A stretch of DNA of 64,000 nt from Gynuella sunshinyii YC6258 (lineage in GTDB: Bacteria > Pseudomonadota > Gammaproteobacteria > Pseudomonadales > Natronospirillaceae), in NCBI RefSeq assembly GCF_000940805.1, contig NZ_CP007142.1, positions 4,812,593 through 4,876,592 on the forward strand, read 5' to 3'. The notes under the pieces were generated by a model that made no database searches, had not been told where the DNA came from, and saw nothing but the letters and a program-made list of their open reading frames with translations. Shown here in pieces: positions 32,201-42,184 of the stretch; the first letter of the stretch is position 1, and each line of letters opens with the position of its first letter. The translations under genes and the position numbers were made by a program.

Positions 32201-32372
32201 ACAGCAACGGCCACTGGAAAGCGTGGATATGTTTACCTATCCAACCATCCGGACTCTGGCCCGTTTTCTCGCCAGTGAAACACAACCGACACGCAGCGAC
32301 ACGCGCTCACGGGCCGCTGCCATGCAGCGTGCGGTCAAAGCCAGACCCAACCTGAACCGGCGTCGCTCATGA
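29193..32372 (+). CDS. Single-module NRPS, condensation-adenylation-thiolation, predicted serine-activating
   Basis: The 1059-residue protein has a condensation domain (about 8-430; HHIVIDL at H133-H134 and D138), an adenylation domain (about 460-955) and a thiolation domain (GGDS, Ser990). Adenylation motifs include FTSGSTGTPKG, FDVSVWELF, NLYGPTEAAVD, YRTGDYARW and SGKLDRKQLP. By alignment to GrsA the ten pocket residues read D-V-W-H-V-S-L-V-D-K, nearly the serine code of EntF (DVWHFSLVDK). There is no epimerase and no thioesterase. An N-terminal condensation domain implies acceptance of an acyl group from another carrier, most likely the ACP at 27906. It overlaps the following hydrolase gene by four bases. 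Confidence 0.93.
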   Translation: MPTNNNTPASITEQQFWLLDQQGAGSAYNVISAFRFRRLDRQKLLSAIECIMLATPVLRSVYRMQDGELWRIETTQSAEVITESFSGADMDTRALAWLNTQSSKPFNLAEGPLVRLLFAEESDEYTLVSLCVHHIVIDLKSKDIIARLISALYESPDSNEVLDQPELFRYSEFTAQQRDWVASLDSQTAKDYWLSNTQAASRNVHIASPPVQPEDKAGYLPINLDASLQSALQQLAQQQRSTLYLILLSAYYYMLHKFSGVNNFCLAIPLSNRKAELFDQTLGCFVNTLPLSVDCQPEDSFVTLLGKIRKSFLLTHRHQQLPSVTILNLARSHNGPLYRQGFTFEHPMHLALPGVETEILNIHPDQPQLDLFLRGWLNENGRFEGQLEYHRKVLSDSVVRRFRDSLILLLQQIAQNPDLPLTSHTMTSAADLQQIAAFNQTARQYDEPHTLKALFERQVSRTPDQVALITENSQLSYQQFNHRCNQLAHLLLNNGVKAGTVVAVSIERSVEMTVAIYATIKTGAAYLPLDTTLPAARIELMLEQAGVSTVLTTTHCPAEPWLQQRTRVNVDSSEYEHQPVENPEATIHEDNTAYVIFTSGSTGTPKGVMNSHKGICNRLLWMQEQFRLNAQDVVLQKTVYSFDVSVWELFWPLQTGATLALAAADSHKDPYQLDRQIQHFNVSLMHFVPSMLSAYLAIKPHASEALRTVVCSGEELLVSHQQDFFNHFPDTALYNLYGPTEAAVDVTCWQCRPDHLSAPTPIGAPIANTQLYVVDDQDRQQPIGVMGELLIGGVQVAQGYIQQPELTARQFTANPFAYGMVYRTGDYARWNEQGQLEYLGRKDFQIKLNGVRMELAEIENALAAHEAVDLCAVSVGHDHQGHAFLYACYSTRNGHTELDKSELIQHLKTRLPQYMIPARFQWLKQFALTTSGKLDRKQLPAVQLQHEPVAVTQLQNLDETQALVMAAWSQVLGTGNIGLDESFFDAGGDSFQLLKVFDILKDRQQRPLESVDMFTYPTIRTLARFLASETQPTRSDTRSRAAAMQRAVKARPNLNRRRS

Positions 32373-33178
32373 GTAAAGTTGTCATGATTACCAGTGCAGT
32401 TCTGGCAGGCGTTATAGTGCTGGCGTTGGTGGCAGGAATAAGCTTCATGAAAATGAAAGGCTGGTCGCGCACGTCTGTGCTGCTGGCGTTAAAAATGGAG
32501 GCCGACCAGATCAAGGATGATCAACATGTTCTGCCTTATCGCTTGTATCAACCCGATACCGATACTCAACAATCGTTACCACTGATACTCGTACTGCATG
32601 GTGCCGGCGAACGTGGAACGGATAATATCCGGCAACTGAATTACACGATCAAACAACTGGTATCCTCTGAATTTCAGAGCATACAACCGGCCTTCATCCT
32701 GGCACCGCAAAGTCCGCCCGGACAGGAGTGGACGGATAATCAGGTTATTGCCTTGCCGGCGGTCAACTATGATATACGGTCATCCAAACCAAACTGGAAA
32801 CAACACCTGCTGATTCAACTGATTCATCAGTTAACCGTTGAATATCCCATTGATACCACGCGAATCTATTTAACCGGTTTTTCCATGGGCGCAACTGGCA
32901 GCTGGGAAATGCTGTATCACTATCCACAGATTTTTTCCGCCGCCGCGATCCTGAGTGGACGATCTGACCCGGCCATCGCAGAGACCCTTAAAGACATACC
33001 GATTGCCATCTTTCATGGTAAAGAGGACAAAACAGCTCCTCTTGAAAACTCTTTAGCCATGTATCAGGCACTGAAACCAATTAACCCACTGGTGACACTC
33101 AATGTCCTTGAAGCCGGACATAACATCAGTGGCCTGAGTTACACTACAGACCTTTATCGCTGGTTAGTGAATCACTGA
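32369..33178 (+). CDS. Membrane-anchored alpha/beta hydrolase (esterase/peptidase-like)
   Basis: The 269-residue protein has one N-terminal membrane segment (about 5-26, VMITSAVLAGVIVLALVAGI). An alpha/beta hydrolase domain follows: LPLILVLHGAGERGTDN (oxyanion region), the nucleophile elbow LTGFSMGATGSWEML, an acid in FHGKEDKTAPLEN and a late His in EAGHNISG. The closest general type is the PHB-depolymerase-like/secreted esterase group. The start codon overlaps the NRPS stop (ATGA). Within the cluster it could hydrolyse a pro-form of the product at the membrane or edit mis-primed carriers; its position outside the membrane fits a maturation or self-protection role. This is inference. Confidence 0.8.
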   Translation: MSKVVMITSAVLAGVIVLALVAGISFMKMKGWSRTSVLLALKMEADQIKDDQHVLPYRLYQPDTDTQQSLPLILVLHGAGERGTDNIRQLNYTIKQLVSSEFQSIQPAFILAPQSPPGQEWTDNQVIALPAVNYDIRSSKPNWKQHLLIQLIHQLTVEYPIDTTRIYLTGFSMGATGSWEMLYHYPQIFSAAAILSGRSDPAIAETLKDIPIAIFHGKEDKTAPLENSLAMYQALKPINPLVTLNVLEAGHNISGLSYTTDLYRWLVNH

Positions 33179-33196
33179 ACATAAGGAAGCATACGC

Positions 33197-36100
33197 ATGA
33201 ACCTGCCCGAAGGATTCGATCAAAATGATATCGCCGTCATAGGCATGTCCGGCGCATTTCCCGGTGCCGAAAATATTGACGAGTTTTGGAATATGCTACT
33301 CAAGGGCGGCAGTGGTATCCGGGACCTGAGTGACGACGAATTACAACAGGCCGGTATCAGCAAAGAACTATATCAGCAACCGAATTACGTCAAACGAGCT
33401 GCGCCAATGGCCGGTGCGAAATATTTTGATCCTGCCTTTTTCGGCTATTCCGATGCCGAAGCAGAACTCATGGACCCGCAACACCGGGTATTTATGCAGC
33501 ACGTCTGGTGGGCCCTGGAAAATGCCGGCTATATCCCTGATCAAATTGAAGATGCGGTAGGTATCTACGCCGGCTGTTCACTGAATCGCTATATGCTCAA
33601 CAGCCTGGAAATCAATACAGAGACATTCGATGTTGTTGAATTTCAGAAAATGCTGGCCAGCGAAAAAGACTATCTGACAACCCGGGTGGCCTACAAACTG
33701 AACCTTCGGGGACCCGCAATCAACGTACAATCCGCCTGTTCAACGTCACTGGTGGCGACGCAACTGGCGGCCCTGTCACTGCAAACCTATCAGTGTGATG
33801 TGGCAATCTGCGGTGGGGTCACTATTCATGTCCCCCATGCAGCGGGTTATATGTACTGCGATGGACTGATCTACTCCCCCGATGGCCATTGTCGTCCATT
33901 TGGTACCGATGCCAACGGCACCATGTTTGGTGATGGTGTAGGCGTCGTGGTACTAAAACGCCTTGAAGATGCCATGGCCGCCAATGATCGTATCTGGGCA
34001 GTGATCAAAGGTGCAGCGGTCAATAACGACGGCCGTGACAAAGTGGGATTCACCGCACCAAGTGCCGGCGGGCAGGCAGAAGTGATCAGCCTGGCCACGG
34101 AACTGGCCGGCATTCAGCCACAACAGCTTCATTTTATTGAAACCCATGGCACCGGTACAAAAATGGGCGATCCGATTGAACTGGCCGGACTGAAAATGGC
34201 CTTCAGTGATGCCGCTGAACATGAGCAGCCATTCTGTGCCCTCGGTGCATTAAAATCCAATATCGGACATCTCGATGCCGCCGCCGGAATTGCCGCACTG
34301 ATCAAAACCATACTGATCGTTCATCATCGACAAATTCCACCGTCCGTCTGTTGGGAAAATGCCACTCCCAGTATTGAAGACAAACATTCGCCTTTCTTTT
34401 TCAACCATGAAGTGATCAATCACCAACCGGACCAAACCCTCTACGCCGGTGTCAGCTCGTTTGGTGTGGGTGGTACCAATGCTCACGTGGTGCTGTCCAG
34501 TCCGCCATCGCAGCCGCAGCCTCCAGCCACCCAGGCGACCGACCTGACCCTGTTGCTGCACAGTGCCCGGTCCACTGAAGCGTTGATTGAAGGCTGTAAC
34601 AGGATTCAGGAGTTCGCGGCCCGCCATCCAGAGCAACTGGCTGATATGGCATTTACCCTCTGGCGTCACAGACCTCATTATCTGCACCGGACATTTTCAC
34701 TGTTCGAAAAAGGCACCGCCCTGCAGGAGCGGGATCAGGATTCGGTGCAAACTGACGGCAGACTCGCATTTGCGTTTCCGGGTCAGGGTGTTCAGTACCC
34801 CGGCATGCTGGCAGAACTATATCAGCGTCAGAATGACTGTCGAACCGCTTTCGACCACTGCATGAAAATTCTGCAACAACTGACCGGCCGCGATTTCAAA
34901 GCGGTGATTTTTGGCACTCAGGACATCACCGATACTGCTGATGTGCAGGTCACCCTGTTCGTGGCAGAGTATGTTCTGGCCCGCACTCTGATGGCATCCG
35001 GCATTCAACCCGACTACATGATCGGTCACAGCCTCGGAGAATATGCAGCCGCCTGCCTCGCCGGGGTGATGAGTCTGGAAGATACCCTGGCCATGGTGGT
35101 CACTCGTGGCCAGGTAATGGCCGGTGCGGCACCCGGTGCCATGGTAATTGTTCTGACGGACCGCACGACGTTGAGCAAGCTGTTAACCGGCTCGCTGACC
35201 ATAGCGGTCGAAAACACTGCCGGCAACTATGTGGTATCCGGTACTGAAGCGGATGTCACCGCGCTGATCAATCAGCTGGAACAGGATCAGATCAAATGCA
35301 TCCGGCTGACCAATCACCACGCCTTTCATTCTGCCGCCATGGACAGCGTGTTGGACCAGTTCAGGGCAGGCATAGAACATGTGCACTTCAATGCGCCGAC
35401 TATTTCCCTGATCTCAGCGACAAGCGGCTTTGAAGGCGAACCATTTATCTCCGCAGACTACTGGGTATATCACCTGCGCAATACTGTGCACTTTTATTCC
35501 GTCATCCAGGAGCTGCGCGACCAGAACATCAGCACCGTGCTGGAAGTTGGTCCGGGTAGCAGTATTGCATCCCTGATCAAACAGTCTGAATTTAATGGCA
35601 CCATGACAGCCATTACTACCGTTCCATCGGAAAAACACCAGCAACAAAGCTGGCCCCATTTTGCCAGGGCACTGGCCAGACTCTGGTGCCGTGGTCTGGC
35701 GGTGGATTTTCAGGCCGCCGGGCTGATAACTGGCGGTCATAAAATCACCTTACCTGGTTACGCATTTGAACAACGGGAATTCTGGAAGGCCAAAGCTATC
35801 GGTCGACGCATTCAGGCAACCAAACTGGCAGAAGCCCAGGTCAGCCAACATAGATTAATGCCGAAAGATGCGCGCAACGATCTGGATCACAGCATCGTCG
35901 CAGTATGGGAAAAAGTACTGGGCAAACAACAGATTTCCATTGATGACGACTTTTTCAACCTTGGCGGTGATTCGGTTTCGGCACTGCTGCTGATCGATCA
36001 GATGAGTCGGGCTACCGGACTGGAGTTTCGGCACTCAGCCATTTTTGAACATCACACCATTCGCCACCTGGTGGATCATCTGGGCGAAAAAACCGAGCAC

Positions 36101-36883
36101 AACGCGATTGTGGTCCGGTTGAATCAGACCGAAACCGGCACACCGGTGTTCTGTCTGGGTGGCGTCAAATACTATCAGCCATTGGCCGACAGTCTCAGCG
36201 GTCGCCATCCGGTCTATGCCATATTCACCCACAAAGAAATTGCTGTGGTGCATCATAAGCACCCCATCGATTTCACCCTGCAAACATTGATAGACGCCTA
36301 CGCAGGAGCGATTCAGAGGCAGACCAATCGCTCCGACATCATCATTGCCGGTTTGTCATTCGGAGGACTGATGGCCCTGGATGTGGCCAATCAGCTGAAT
36401 CGGAATGGTTTCGATATCCGTAAAGTCATCATGTTTGATTCCTTTATTGATTCCAGCCACCAACTATCGGTCCGTAAGTTCCTGCTGGATTATCTGGACA
36501 GAATCCAGCAACACGGCTTTTTCAGCTACTCCAGCCAGAAACTGCTGGAACTCTGGAAACAATATCGTCGGCGTCTGAAAACTGCCGCCGGAACCCCTGC
36601 CGCTGTCAGTGGCTCCGAGCAACAGGTCAAAGCATTCAGCCAATTGGCTGAGCTGTACCATATCGACGGCAAACACTATCCCTTCGAAGTACTGTTGTTC
36701 CGGGCCCTGAACCGCTATATCCGTTTCGGTAAAGTTGCCAAACCGGATTACGGTTTTGGCGAAGCGGTGGAGGGCAAACTGTCAGTGGTGGACATTCCGG
36801 CAGATCATCTTGAGCTGATTAATGACCATCACATCGGGGTGGTACAGGAAGCCATCGACAGGTTTTTGGGCGACAGACTCTGA
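33197..36883 (+). CDS. Type I polyketide synthase, KS-AT-ACP-TE
   Basis: The 1228-residue protein contains a ketosynthase (about 12-435; Cys181 in VQSACSTSLVA, His317 in ETHGTGT, His358 in SNIGHLDAA). The acyltransferase (about 525-830) has Ser612 in GHSLGEYAAA and HAFH, the malonyl-CoA type signature. A carrier domain (Ser926 in LGGDSVSALL) and a thioesterase (about 970-1228; Ser1054 in GLSFGGLMA, HLELIND at the end) follow. No ketoreductase, dehydratase or enoylreductase is present, so the added C2 unit should stay a beta-keto group. The thioesterase makes this the terminal enzyme. It starts 18 bases after the hydrolase gene with a good ribosome site. Confidence 0.95.
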   Translation: MNLPEGFDQNDIAVIGMSGAFPGAENIDEFWNMLLKGGSGIRDLSDDELQQAGISKELYQQPNYVKRAAPMAGAKYFDPAFFGYSDAEAELMDPQHRVFMQHVWWALENAGYIPDQIEDAVGIYAGCSLNRYMLNSLEINTETFDVVEFQKMLASEKDYLTTRVAYKLNLRGPAINVQSACSTSLVATQLAALSLQTYQCDVAICGGVTIHVPHAAGYMYCDGLIYSPDGHCRPFGTDANGTMFGDGVGVVVLKRLEDAMAANDRIWAVIKGAAVNNDGRDKVGFTAPSAGGQAEVISLATELAGIQPQQLHFIETHGTGTKMGDPIELAGLKMAFSDAAEHEQPFCALGALKSNIGHLDAAAGIAALIKTILIVHHRQIPPSVCWENATPSIEDKHSPFFFNHEVINHQPDQTLYAGVSSFGVGGTNAHVVLSSPPSQPQPPATQATDLTLLLHSARSTEALIEGCNRIQEFAARHPEQLADMAFTLWRHRPHYLHRTFSLFEKGTALQERDQDSVQTDGRLAFAFPGQGVQYPGMLAELYQRQNDCRTAFDHCMKILQQLTGRDFKAVIFGTQDITDTADVQVTLFVAEYVLARTLMASGIQPDYMIGHSLGEYAAACLAGVMSLEDTLAMVVTRGQVMAGAAPGAMVIVLTDRTTLSKLLTGSLTIAVENTAGNYVVSGTEADVTALINQLEQDQIKCIRLTNHHAFHSAAMDSVLDQFRAGIEHVHFNAPTISLISATSGFEGEPFISADYWVYHLRNTVHFYSVIQELRDQNISTVLEVGPGSSIASLIKQSEFNGTMTAITTVPSEKHQQQSWPHFARALARLWCRGLAVDFQAAGLITGGHKITLPGYAFEQREFWKAKAIGRRIQATKLAEAQVSQHRLMPKDARNDLDHSIVAVWEKVLGKQQISIDDDFFNLGGDSVSALLLIDQMSRATGLEFRHSAIFEHHTIRHLVDHLGEKTEHNAIVVRLNQTETGTPVFCLGGVKYYQPLADSLSGRHPVYAIFTHKEIAVVHHKHPIDFTLQTLIDAYAGAIQRQTNRSDIIIAGLSFGGLMALDVANQLNRNGFDIRKVIMFDSFIDSSHQLSVRKFLLDYLDRIQQHGFFSYSSQKLLELWKQYRRRLKTAAGTPAAVSGSEQQVKAFSQLAELYHIDGKHYPFEVLLFRALNRYIRFGKVAKPDYGFGEAVEGKLSVVDIPADHLELINDHHIGVVQEAIDRFLGDRL

Positions 36884-36898
36884 TCCGCCGGCACCTTC

Positions 36899-36923
36899 GG
36901 GTGAGCGGCAGCTGCCGTCACCC
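36899..36923 (+). terminator. Strong hairpin after the PKS gene
   Basis: GGGTGAGCGGCAG pairs with CTGCCGTCACCC (12 pairs, one bulged G) 15 bases after the PKS stop. There is no long T-run, only CCTGCCCTTTC, so termination may be incomplete. It separates the biosynthetic operon from argG. Confidence 0.6.
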
Positions 36924-37004
36924 CTGCCCTTTCACCATTTCTGCACCGCTGGTAGAATCCAGGCCACAAAGTTCCTGAAGCATTCATTTCTCACTACGGA
37001 TTAA

Positions 37005-38348
<1,344 letters not shown>

Positions 38349-38358
38349 TCCAGTGAGC

Positions 38359-38384
38359 CAGTCCCCGCCTTGCTGCGGGGACTG
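38359..38384 (+). terminator. Stem-loop after argG
   Basis: Ten-base perfect stem CAGTCCCCGC/GCGGGGACTG with a six-base loop, 10 bases after the argG stop. It lacks a clear T-run. It lies between argG and the convergent dapA. Confidence 0.65.
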
Positions 38385-38467
38385 TCATATCCCTTCAACA
38401 CCCAATCTCTGACATCACACTGATTGCATCATTCCAGACAGCCCATCACAACCACTGGTTAGCAAGA

Positions 38468-39340
38468 TTACTGATCCAGCAGCGTTTTCATCGCCGCTGC
38501 GATAGCGGTTTTACTTTCCGGGCTCAATGGCATGATTGGCAAACGGCACTCTTCGGTGCATAAATCCAGTAACGAACAGGCATATTTGACACCTGCCGGA
38601 CTCGGCTCCCGCATGAGCGACTGCATCAACGGTAACAGTTGCTGCTGGATCTCACCGGCGCGATGAAAATCATTGACAGCACAGGCGTCCTGCTGAGAGC
38701 GACTCAGGGCCGGTAAAACATTGGCGACCACACTGATCACCCCCATGCCACCCACAGCGTTATAGGCTGGTGCAGAAAAATCGTCACCAGACAACCAGGC
38801 AAACGGCCGGTCAACCAAACTCCGCTCAGCCAGGGGGCGCTGCATTTGTCCGGTCGCATCTTTTACGCCAACAACCCGCTCCAGCTCAGCCAGCCGGGCC
38901 ATGGTCTGCGGTTCTACATCGACAATCGTTCTGGACGGAATATTATAGATTATGATGGGCAGGGAACTGTGTGTATGAAGGTATTCAAAATGCTGATACA
39001 AGCCATCCTGATTGGGTCGATTGTAATAACCGGCGGCACACAATACCGCATCTGCACCAGCGGCCTCCGCAATGTCGATCAGACTGGCAGCCTCCACCGG
39101 ATTATAGGAGGTGGCTCCGGCAATAACCGGTATTCGGCCTTTGACGTAGGCACACACCACATTCAACAATTTCCGGTATTCATACTTGGATAGCGTTGGC
39201 GCTTCGCCGGTTGTGCCGGCAATCACCAATCCCTGCGTACCGTGCTGCAAATGCAGGTCCAGACATCGATGAACGGCCGGGTAATCAATCTCACCATTCT
39301 GGAATGGGGTAATCATGGCAACCAATGAACCAGTAAACAT
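38468..39340 (-). CDS. dapA: 4-hydroxy-tetrahydrodipicolinate synthase
   Basis: The 290-residue enzyme begins MFTGSLVAMITPF and has the DapA signatures: IAGTTGEAPTLS, GYYNRPNQDGLYQHF, the catalytic Tyr in IIYNIPSRT, and the Schiff-base Lys in VGVKDATGQM (about residue 160). It makes the first committed step to lysine and diaminopimelate. The second of two adjacent ATG codons (39340) is preferred because of its distance from GGAGAG. It is a single gene, not next to bamC as in many gammaproteobacteria, so a paralogue elsewhere, or a relative with another aldolase activity, is possible. Confidence 0.88.
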   Translation of the reverse strand: MFTGSLVAMITPFQNGEIDYPAVHRCLDLHLQHGTQGLVIAGTTGEAPTLSKYEYRKLLNVVCAYVKGRIPVIAGATSYNPVEAASLIDIAEAAGADAVLCAAGYYNRPNQDGLYQHFEYLHTHSSLPIIIYNIPSRTIVDVEPQTMARLAELERVVGVKDATGQMQRPLAERSLVDRPFAWLSGDDFSAPAYNAVGGMGVISVVANVLPALSRSQQDACAVNDFHRAGEIQQQLLPLMQSLMREPSPAGVKYACSLLDLCTEECRLPIMPLSPESKTAIAAAMKTLLDQ

Positions 39341-39435
39341 CATTTCTCTCCATTAGAGATCGGGAGGCCACCGGTTTTGATCTGTTTCCGCAAGTACACT
39401 GGTATTTCGCGGAATGGAGTCTGTCCATAAACAAA

Positions 39436-39465
39436 AAACCCGGTGGCGTTTCCGCGACCGGGTTT
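39436..39465 (-). terminator. Rho-independent terminator of the ATP-NAD kinase family gene
   Basis: Stem AAACCCGGT/ACCGGGTTT followed on the minus strand by TTTGTTT. It lies about 220 bases after the stop of the gene at 39688 and about 95 bases before dapA. The rest of the 39341-39687 gap shows nothing recognisable apart from the GGAGAG ribosome site of dapA. Confidence 0.75.
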
Positions 39466-39687
39466 CTAAAAATTCGATTATTTCAAAGATTTTTCAGATG
39501 CGCCCAGGCCCGGAATGCCTTCCGTTTATAAGCCTTGCGTTTATAAGAAAAACCCGTAAATGTCATAACTTTTGTAAATCAGTTTTTGAACCTCGAAAAC
39601 CATAGCACCGGTTGACTGGCAGTTCAATCCCCTTTTTCCGCACCCGATTATTATTGCTCTGTTAACCCGGCAAGTTATGTATGCGGG

Positions 39688-40797
39688 TTAATAGGTCTCG
39701 ACGGGATACCAGGCATAATCATCATAGCCGGTGAGCACTTCCCATTGCCCCTGCAGTGAGAGATCCAGCTCACGATTACCGGTATCCACGATCAGAGGCC
39801 GTTGCTGTAGGTTTTTTAATTTGGTTTTGGTGGCAATAACCTGAATATTGACCTTACCTAATTGCCGGATCACCTGCTCACTCAGCTGCTGATTGCCACG
39901 GCCCAGAATATGACCCTGCCCGCCGATCACACTGATGACGACACGCACCGGATATTGCTGGCACAAACTGAGAATATCCTGCTCGGTCAGATCAGACTGC
40001 AACAACTGCCGATCCAGCACCGCATCGATTCCCAGCAAAGTATTGGGCAAACCCAGGCAATCCATGATGAAGGCTGTCGATTTTCCCGAACCGATCAAAT
40101 AAACCGTTTCCGGTTCCATTTGCTCGACCACGAACTCCGCAATTTCCTGTAGCACCAGCTCTTCCACCTCCACCCCACCACTCTTGGTGTGCTGAATAAA
40201 CTGGCCTAACTGCGGTACTTTCATATCACCATAATGACGGGCTCTGACCCGGTTATCGCGAAACGCAACTTCATCAATATCCCGCACCTCCTGTTCACGG
40301 ATGTCAATCAATCCGCCTGCGGTCACTGCCATCAGCACTTCTCCGGCCGCATGAGGCGTGACAGCATACACCGAGGAATGAATCTTGACCCCGGCTGGAA
40401 TTCCCAACACCGGAACCTGTTGTTCCACCACGGCGCAGATGTCGCGCGCGGTACCATCCCCACCCGCAAACACAATCAACTCGGCCCTTTGTTGCAATGC
40501 CAGCCTGGCAGCCTCCCGGGTGTTTTCAGCAGTGCTGGGATCAGCAATATCCAGCGCCAGCGTGTCAGCCTCAATGCCCAGATCCGCCAATACGGTTGCG
40601 CCCATATTTCCCGGACACGTTAACCAATGATGTTGCCTCAACACAGCCAGGTGATCCTGCAATGCCAGTTTTACCCGTTCAGCGACTTTCGACACAGCCC
40701 CCTGCTCCATAGCCTGCTGAGCAACACCATCGCTGCCTTTCAGTGCAACCGAACCACCCAAACCCGCATACGGATTCAAAATAAGCGCTATCTTCAT
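39688..40797 (-). CDS. ATP-NAD kinase family protein (AcoX-like)
   Basis: The 369-residue protein begins MKIALILNPYAGLGGSVALK and has the kinase signature ELIVFAGGDGTARDICAVV and GIPAGVKIHSSVYAVTP. A C-terminal domain contains VYLIGSGKSTAFIMDCLGLP and VISVIGGQGHILGRGNQQ. This is the architecture of the long ATP-NAD kinase family proteins related to AcoX, distinct from the usual short NadK. The family probably phosphorylates a nucleotide or sugar-type substrate, but the exact reaction is not established. It is monocistronic on the minus strand, divergent from glycerate kinase. Confidence 0.8.
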   Translation of the reverse strand: MKIALILNPYAGLGGSVALKGSDGVAQQAMEQGAVSKVAERVKLALQDHLAVLRQHHWLTCPGNMGATVLADLGIEADTLALDIADPSTAENTREAARLALQQRAELIVFAGGDGTARDICAVVEQQVPVLGIPAGVKIHSSVYAVTPHAAGEVLMAVTAGGLIDIREQEVRDIDEVAFRDNRVRARHYGDMKVPQLGQFIQHTKSGGVEVEELVLQEIAEFVVEQMEPETVYLIGSGKSTAFIMDCLGLPNTLLGIDAVLDRQLLQSDLTEQDILSLCQQYPVRVVISVIGGQGHILGRGNQQLSEQVIRQLGKVNIQVIATKTKLKNLQQRPLIVDTGNRELDLSLQGQWEVLTGYDDYAWYPVETY

Positions 40798-41033
40798 ATA
40801 CGATCAATCAACATTGGCCAGAAACAAAACAGGCGGAACCTGGATCCGCCTGCACTTACCATTATGGTCAAATTAATTTAACCGTTGCAAGCCAGCGACC
40901 CAACACCCACATACATCGAGCTGATGCAAACACCTGGAAAAATCAGTTGCCTGATCAGACCGGTTTTTCATTCAGGTCTGGTAGTTGCTAGACTCTATGT
41001 TGAGCAAGTGGAGAGACTCAACAGGTTCTGACC

Positions 41034-42182
41034 ATGAAAATAGCGATTGCCCCCGATTCATTCAAAGAAAGTATGACCGCCGGCGAAGCCTGTGCCACCT
41101 TTGCCGAAGGCTGGCTAAGCCAGCGCAGTCAGGATGAATTTATTTTTTTGCCACTGGCCGACGGCGGAGAAGGCACCACTGTGGCCATCTGCAATGCAGT
41201 CAATGGCGTTATTCAGCATAAAAAAGTTCGTGGCCCGCTGGATCAGGAGGTCAATGGTTTCATCGGCCTCTGGAACAACAGACATAATGCCGTGATTGAA
41301 ATAGCTGCAGCCAGCGGCCTGGATCTGCTCAAACGGGATGAGCGCAATCCTCTTCTGGCCACCAGTTATGGCACCGGAGAACTGATCCGTTATGCCCTGG
41401 ATCAGGGAATAAAAGAACTGGTCATTGGTCTCGGCGGCAGTGCCACCAACGATGGTGGTGCGGGTTTATTACAGGCCCTGGGTGTTCAGCTGCTGGACAA
41501 AAATGATCAACAACTACCTCCCGGTGGAATTCATTTACGCGATCTGGCCCGCATCGACCTGTCCACCCTCGATCCGAGAATTCACGACATTCACATCCAG
41601 GTGGCCAGCGATGTCACCAATCCGCTACTGGGTCAAAACGGTGCAAGTGCTGTATTTGGCCCACAAAAAGGTGCCACGCCTGAACAGGTTGTCATGCTGG
41701 ATCAGGCGCTGGAACGCTACGTGACGGTTCTGGAACAGACAATCGGCCGGCAAATTCGTCACCTGCCGGGAACCGGTGCTGCCGGAGGTGCCGGTACAGC
41801 ATTGCTCAGTGTCTTAAACGCCGAATTCAAAGCCGGTATCGATCTGATTCTGGATCTGATGGAGTTTGACCGGAAAATCAGCGACTGCGATCTGGTCGTG
41901 ACTGGTGAAGGCAGTCTGGATTACCAATCACTCATGGGTAAAACCCCACAAGGGGTATTACGAAGAGCGGTTGCCGCCAATATTCCGGTTATCGCCGTGG
42001 CCGGTTCCATTACCAACAACCTCGAACCGCTTTATGATGCTGGTTTTACTGCGGTGTTCGGTATCACCCAGGCCGTCCAGACTCTTGAAAAAGCCATGCA
42101 GGATGGCAAAACCAACATGATCAACTGCGCCAGGAATCTCGCCCGCTGGTGGACTCTGGCACACGACACAGGAAAATCATAA
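41034..42182 (+). CDS. garK: Glycerate kinase
   Basis: The 382-residue protein begins MKIAIAPDSFKESMTAGEAC and has the GarK/GlxK family blocks LPLADGGEGTTVAI, LVIGLGGSATNDGGAGLLQA, VFGPQKGATPEQV and LVVTGEGSLDYQSLMGKTP. The family phosphorylates D-glycerate at the 2-position. It is directly followed by a GH13_18 phosphorylase three bases later, which suggests that the glycerate comes from glucosylglycerate phosphorolysis. Confidence 0.92.
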   Translation: MKIAIAPDSFKESMTAGEACATFAEGWLSQRSQDEFIFLPLADGGEGTTVAICNAVNGVIQHKKVRGPLDQEVNGFIGLWNNRHNAVIEIAAASGLDLLKRDERNPLLATSYGTGELIRYALDQGIKELVIGLGGSATNDGGAGLLQALGVQLLDKNDQQLPPGGIHLRDLARIDLSTLDPRIHDIHIQVASDVTNPLLGQNGASAVFGPQKGATPEQVVMLDQALERYVTVLEQTIGRQIRHLPGTGAAGGAGTALLSVLNAEFKAGIDLILDLMEFDRKISDCDLVVTGEGSLDYQSLMGKTPQGVLRRAVAANIPVIAVAGSITNNLEPLYDAGFTAVFGITQAVQTLEKAMQDGKTNMINCARNLARWWTLAHDTGKS

Positions 42183-42184
42183 TT

